From contig JAHBVI010000072.1 in the NCBI GenBank assembly GCA_019637635.1, positions 1 to 33,888 on the forward strand: a DNA stretch of 33,888 nucleotides, given 5' to 3'. A model generated the notes under the pieces. The model was given only the letters and a program-made list of their open reading frames with translations, was not told where the DNA came from and made no database searches. This document shows positions 32,027 to 33,888 of the stretch, piece by piece; position 1 is the stretch's first letter; each line of letters starts with the position of its first letter. Made by a program: the position numbers and the translations under genes. Source of the DNA: Anaerolineae bacterium (GTDB taxonomy: Bacteria; Chloroflexota; Anaerolineae; Promineifilales; Promineifilaceae).

Positions 32027-33569
32027 ATGTCGCGTCGTCAGTTTTTGGTCATTGGCCTCTTTCTGGCCCTGTTTGCCCTGTTCACCCCCCCCCCCATATA
32101 TGGGCATAAATGCCCAGGAAACGCCGCCAGACCCCATATCTAGCCCCCCATCACCCACCGAACCGGAACAGCCCGACATGGCTTACCAACCCCCGGCCGA
32201 CGCCGACGAATTGAGCGACTTCCTGCCGCCGGCGGGGGAAATCATCGCAGCGCCACCGGCCGAACCCATCACGCCCACCCTGCCCGTCACTCCCACCCTG
32301 CCCTTTACCCCCACCATCCCCATCACCTCATCAACTTCGGTGACCGTCACCGAACCCATTACCAAACTCGTCAGCTTTGAAGAGGGCAAAGTGGCCGTCG
32401 TGTTTGAAGAAGGCACGTTGACGGAGACGGCCGAAATCCAGCTAACCTTGCTGCCTTTGCCGCAAGACCCGCTGACGGCCACCAACACCCTGTCCAATCC
32501 GGTGGACAGCCTGGTCTTGCAGAAATTCCAGATCGAGGTGGCGCAGGACGGAGAGATCGTCTCCGACGAATTCGCCAAACCGGTGCGCCTCATCGTAGAC
32601 CTGCGCAGCCTGATGGGGCAGTTGGACGCCAGCTACCAGACGTGGACGTATTACCTGGCTTACCAGCACGAGAACGACCCCGACATCTGGATTGAGGTAC
32701 CGCTGGATGTGTACCAGCCGGATGGTCTGCTCAGTGCAGAGGTGACGCACTTTTCCAACTGGGCAGCCGGGGTGCGGCCCGACCGGGGCTTCACCGGCCA
32801 CCTGCACAACAACCTCGGCAATGCCCCCGATGACATTGGGTTGGTATACATGCAGGCTCGCTGGCATTTGCCCGGTTTGGCACGCTTCATCAGCGCGGAC
32901 ACCATCATCCCCAACCCCGCCAACCCCCAATCCTATAACCGCTACAGCTATGTCCTCAACCGCGCCCTCAACTTCACCGACCCCACCGGTCACCGCCCAA
33001 GTGACGGCTGCGATGACTATGAAGGTTGTAGCGCGCCTGCCGAGAATCTTTGGCAAGACACCGATGGACAATACTATTCTTATGATCCTAAACTAGCACG
33101 GAAGTTTAGAGATGGTGCTGACTACACAACAGCTGAGATCTCAGTTGGTTCTCCCCTACCACCAGTAGGAGGAAACATATCTGTGACAAAGGATAGGTAT
33201 GACAATTGGTATTTTGGCGTGGGTGTTAATGTTGGAAAATCCCCCCTCATCTTGGGTGGGCGTGTGGTATTAGGAGAGATGGATGATGATGGGTTTTGGC
33301 CACTAACAAACAATGTTCCTGATGAAGATATACTTGAAATGCATTTGACAGGTTTGGGGGAAAATCTAGGTGGGGGATTTATAGTGGGGGGAGGTATTAC
33401 AGCACCATTAGATTACGATGAAAGGCGTGACGTTTTGAAGGAAGGAGGTTTATATACTCCTCAAATCGGTCTAAGCGTCTCATACAATCTTCTCATATAT
33501 GATAATAATTCAGATACTCCTTGGATATGGCAGAAATGGATTGCTACAATAATCGAATTTGGAGAGTAA
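32027..33569 (+). CDS. Secreted RHS-core protein, out of frame at an 11-C tract in the signal peptide
   Basis: ATG 32027 follows aggaggaagtacac and encodes the signal peptide MSRRQFLVIGLFLALFALFT. It then meets 11 Cs (32085-32095). As given, the frame stops soon after; with 10 (or 13) Cs it continues as PPPYMGINAQETPP and on to 33569, a 513-aa protein. Body: P/T-rich linker (to about residue 100), beta-rich domain (VTEPITKLVSFEEGKVAVVF ... HFSNWAAGV), RHS-associated core (VYMQARWHLPGLARFISADT ... FTDPTGH), then a C-terminal domain of about 190 aa, AT-richer and glycine/aromatic rich, possibly beta-barrel-like (YFGVGVNVG, GGGFIVGGGIT). No recognised toxin catalytic motif. The long frame alone has only a TTG start (32052) without ribosome site. 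Confidence 0.75.
32085..32095 (+). repeat. Poly-C tract (11 C), phase-variation candidate
   Basis: Eleven consecutive C residues within the signal-peptide codons of the RHS-core gene. Upstream frame (start 32027) and downstream frame differ by one base, so loss of one C restores a complete secreted protein. Confidence 0.8.
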
Positions 33570-33865
33570 TGATGGCTGATCTGTTTTTCTTGTTGGTGCT
33601 ATCTCCAATTCTAGTTGGAGTCTTTGGGTATTGTGCTTATTTAGCGTGGTGTAGAAAAAATCAATTTCGCAATCTGTCGAAAGCACATAGTGAGCGATAT
33701 CATGAATGGCCATTAGGGCGTTTTCTTACTTCTTGGGAACCAAAAGAATCATATTTTTGGTTTGCAAGATTGGTTTCGGTCTTTGCTTTGGTGATTTCTT
33801 TATTCATTTTCGTGATAAGCTACGGGGCCGTGTTGTTAGCAATTGTAAAACTTCTTGCACCTTGA
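33569..33865 (+). CDS. Small two-helix membrane protein, immunity-protein candidate, 98 aa
   Basis: Starts MMADLFFLLVLSPILVGVFG with the ATG overlapping the TAA of the RHS-core gene (TAATG) and ggagag just upstream, so translation is coupled. Two hydrophobic segments (residues 4-26 and about 63-95) flank a charged loop (CRKNQFRNLSKAHSERYHEW). No family recognised. Position directly behind the variable C-terminal domain of an RHS-core protein, and equally AT-rich composition, suggest an immunity or accessory partner acquired together with that domain. The longer start at 33521 would overlap the RHS gene and lacks a ribosome site. Confidence 0.7.
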   Translation: MMADLFFLLVLSPILVGVFGYCAYLAWCRKNQFRNLSKAHSERYHEWPLGRFLTSWEPKESYFWFARLVSVFALVISLFIFVISYGAVLLAIVKLLAP

Positions 33866-33888
33866 CGGAATTACTCAAGGATTTTGAG

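Noticed and set aside
32052..32084. TTG at 32052 as the real start of the RHS-core gene
   Set aside because: It has no ribosome site and yields no signal peptide, while ATG 32027 has a near-perfect one and a clear signal peptide.

Overview
The window looks like a chromosomal segment of a Chloroflexota (Anaerolineae/Ardenticatenia-like) bacterium. This assignment is an inference. It rests on a 14-subunit NADH-type complex I cluster, a large MalT/LAL-type LuxR regulator beside DUF4386/DUF6326-like small membrane proteins, many secreted proteins with T/P-rich linkers, and moderately high GC. No rRNA, tRNA, CRISPR array or transposase gene was seen.

Layout. At 10-591 (+) is an AhpD/carboxymuconolactone-decarboxylase-like gene with an in-frame TGA exactly at the second cysteine of the CxxC motif, followed by a good bacterial SECIS-like hairpin: a probable selenoprotein. 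It converges on an unknown 395-aa protein (588-1775, -). nuoN (1861-3334, -) follows, with an apparent frameshift near its start. A + strand lipoprotein with two near-identical META domains and a YbaY-like domain lies at 3608-4819 and ends in a strong terminator. At 4962-10507 (-) is a cassette headed by a LAL regulator and followed by small unknown and multi-spanning membrane proteins. It is bracketed by the intact lipoprotein 3' end and a decayed copy of the same 3' end (10551-10668). A molybdopterin oxidoreductase with a coupled 77-aa protein, a metallophosphoesterase, a C39-like cysteine peptidase and a 111-aa unknown follow (10773-14877, -).

From 31529 down to 14986 (-) runs the main respiratory complex I operon, nuoA-B-C-D-E-F, then an AT-richer insert (secreted protein, M23 peptidase, Uma2 protein), then nuoG-H-I-J-K-L-M. 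A consensus-like promoter lies at 31696-31724. Together with the detached nuoN, these genes would build a complete NADH:quinone oxidoreductase: NuoEFG as NADH module, NuoBCDI as connecting module, and NuoAHJKLMN as membrane arm.

At the right end (+), a strong promoter drives a secreted RHS-core protein. Its signal peptide is interrupted by an 11-C homopolymer that puts start and body out of frame (a phase-variation candidate). The AT-rich C-terminal domain is followed, with stop/start overlap, by a small two-helix membrane protein, resembling a toxin-immunity arrangement.

Two window-wide signals cut across the genes. The octamer palindrome ACGGCCGT occurs about 46 times by eye (under one expected). 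Almost every non-overlapping gene junction carries its own short inverted or tandem repeat, often supplying the stop codon of the gene before it.
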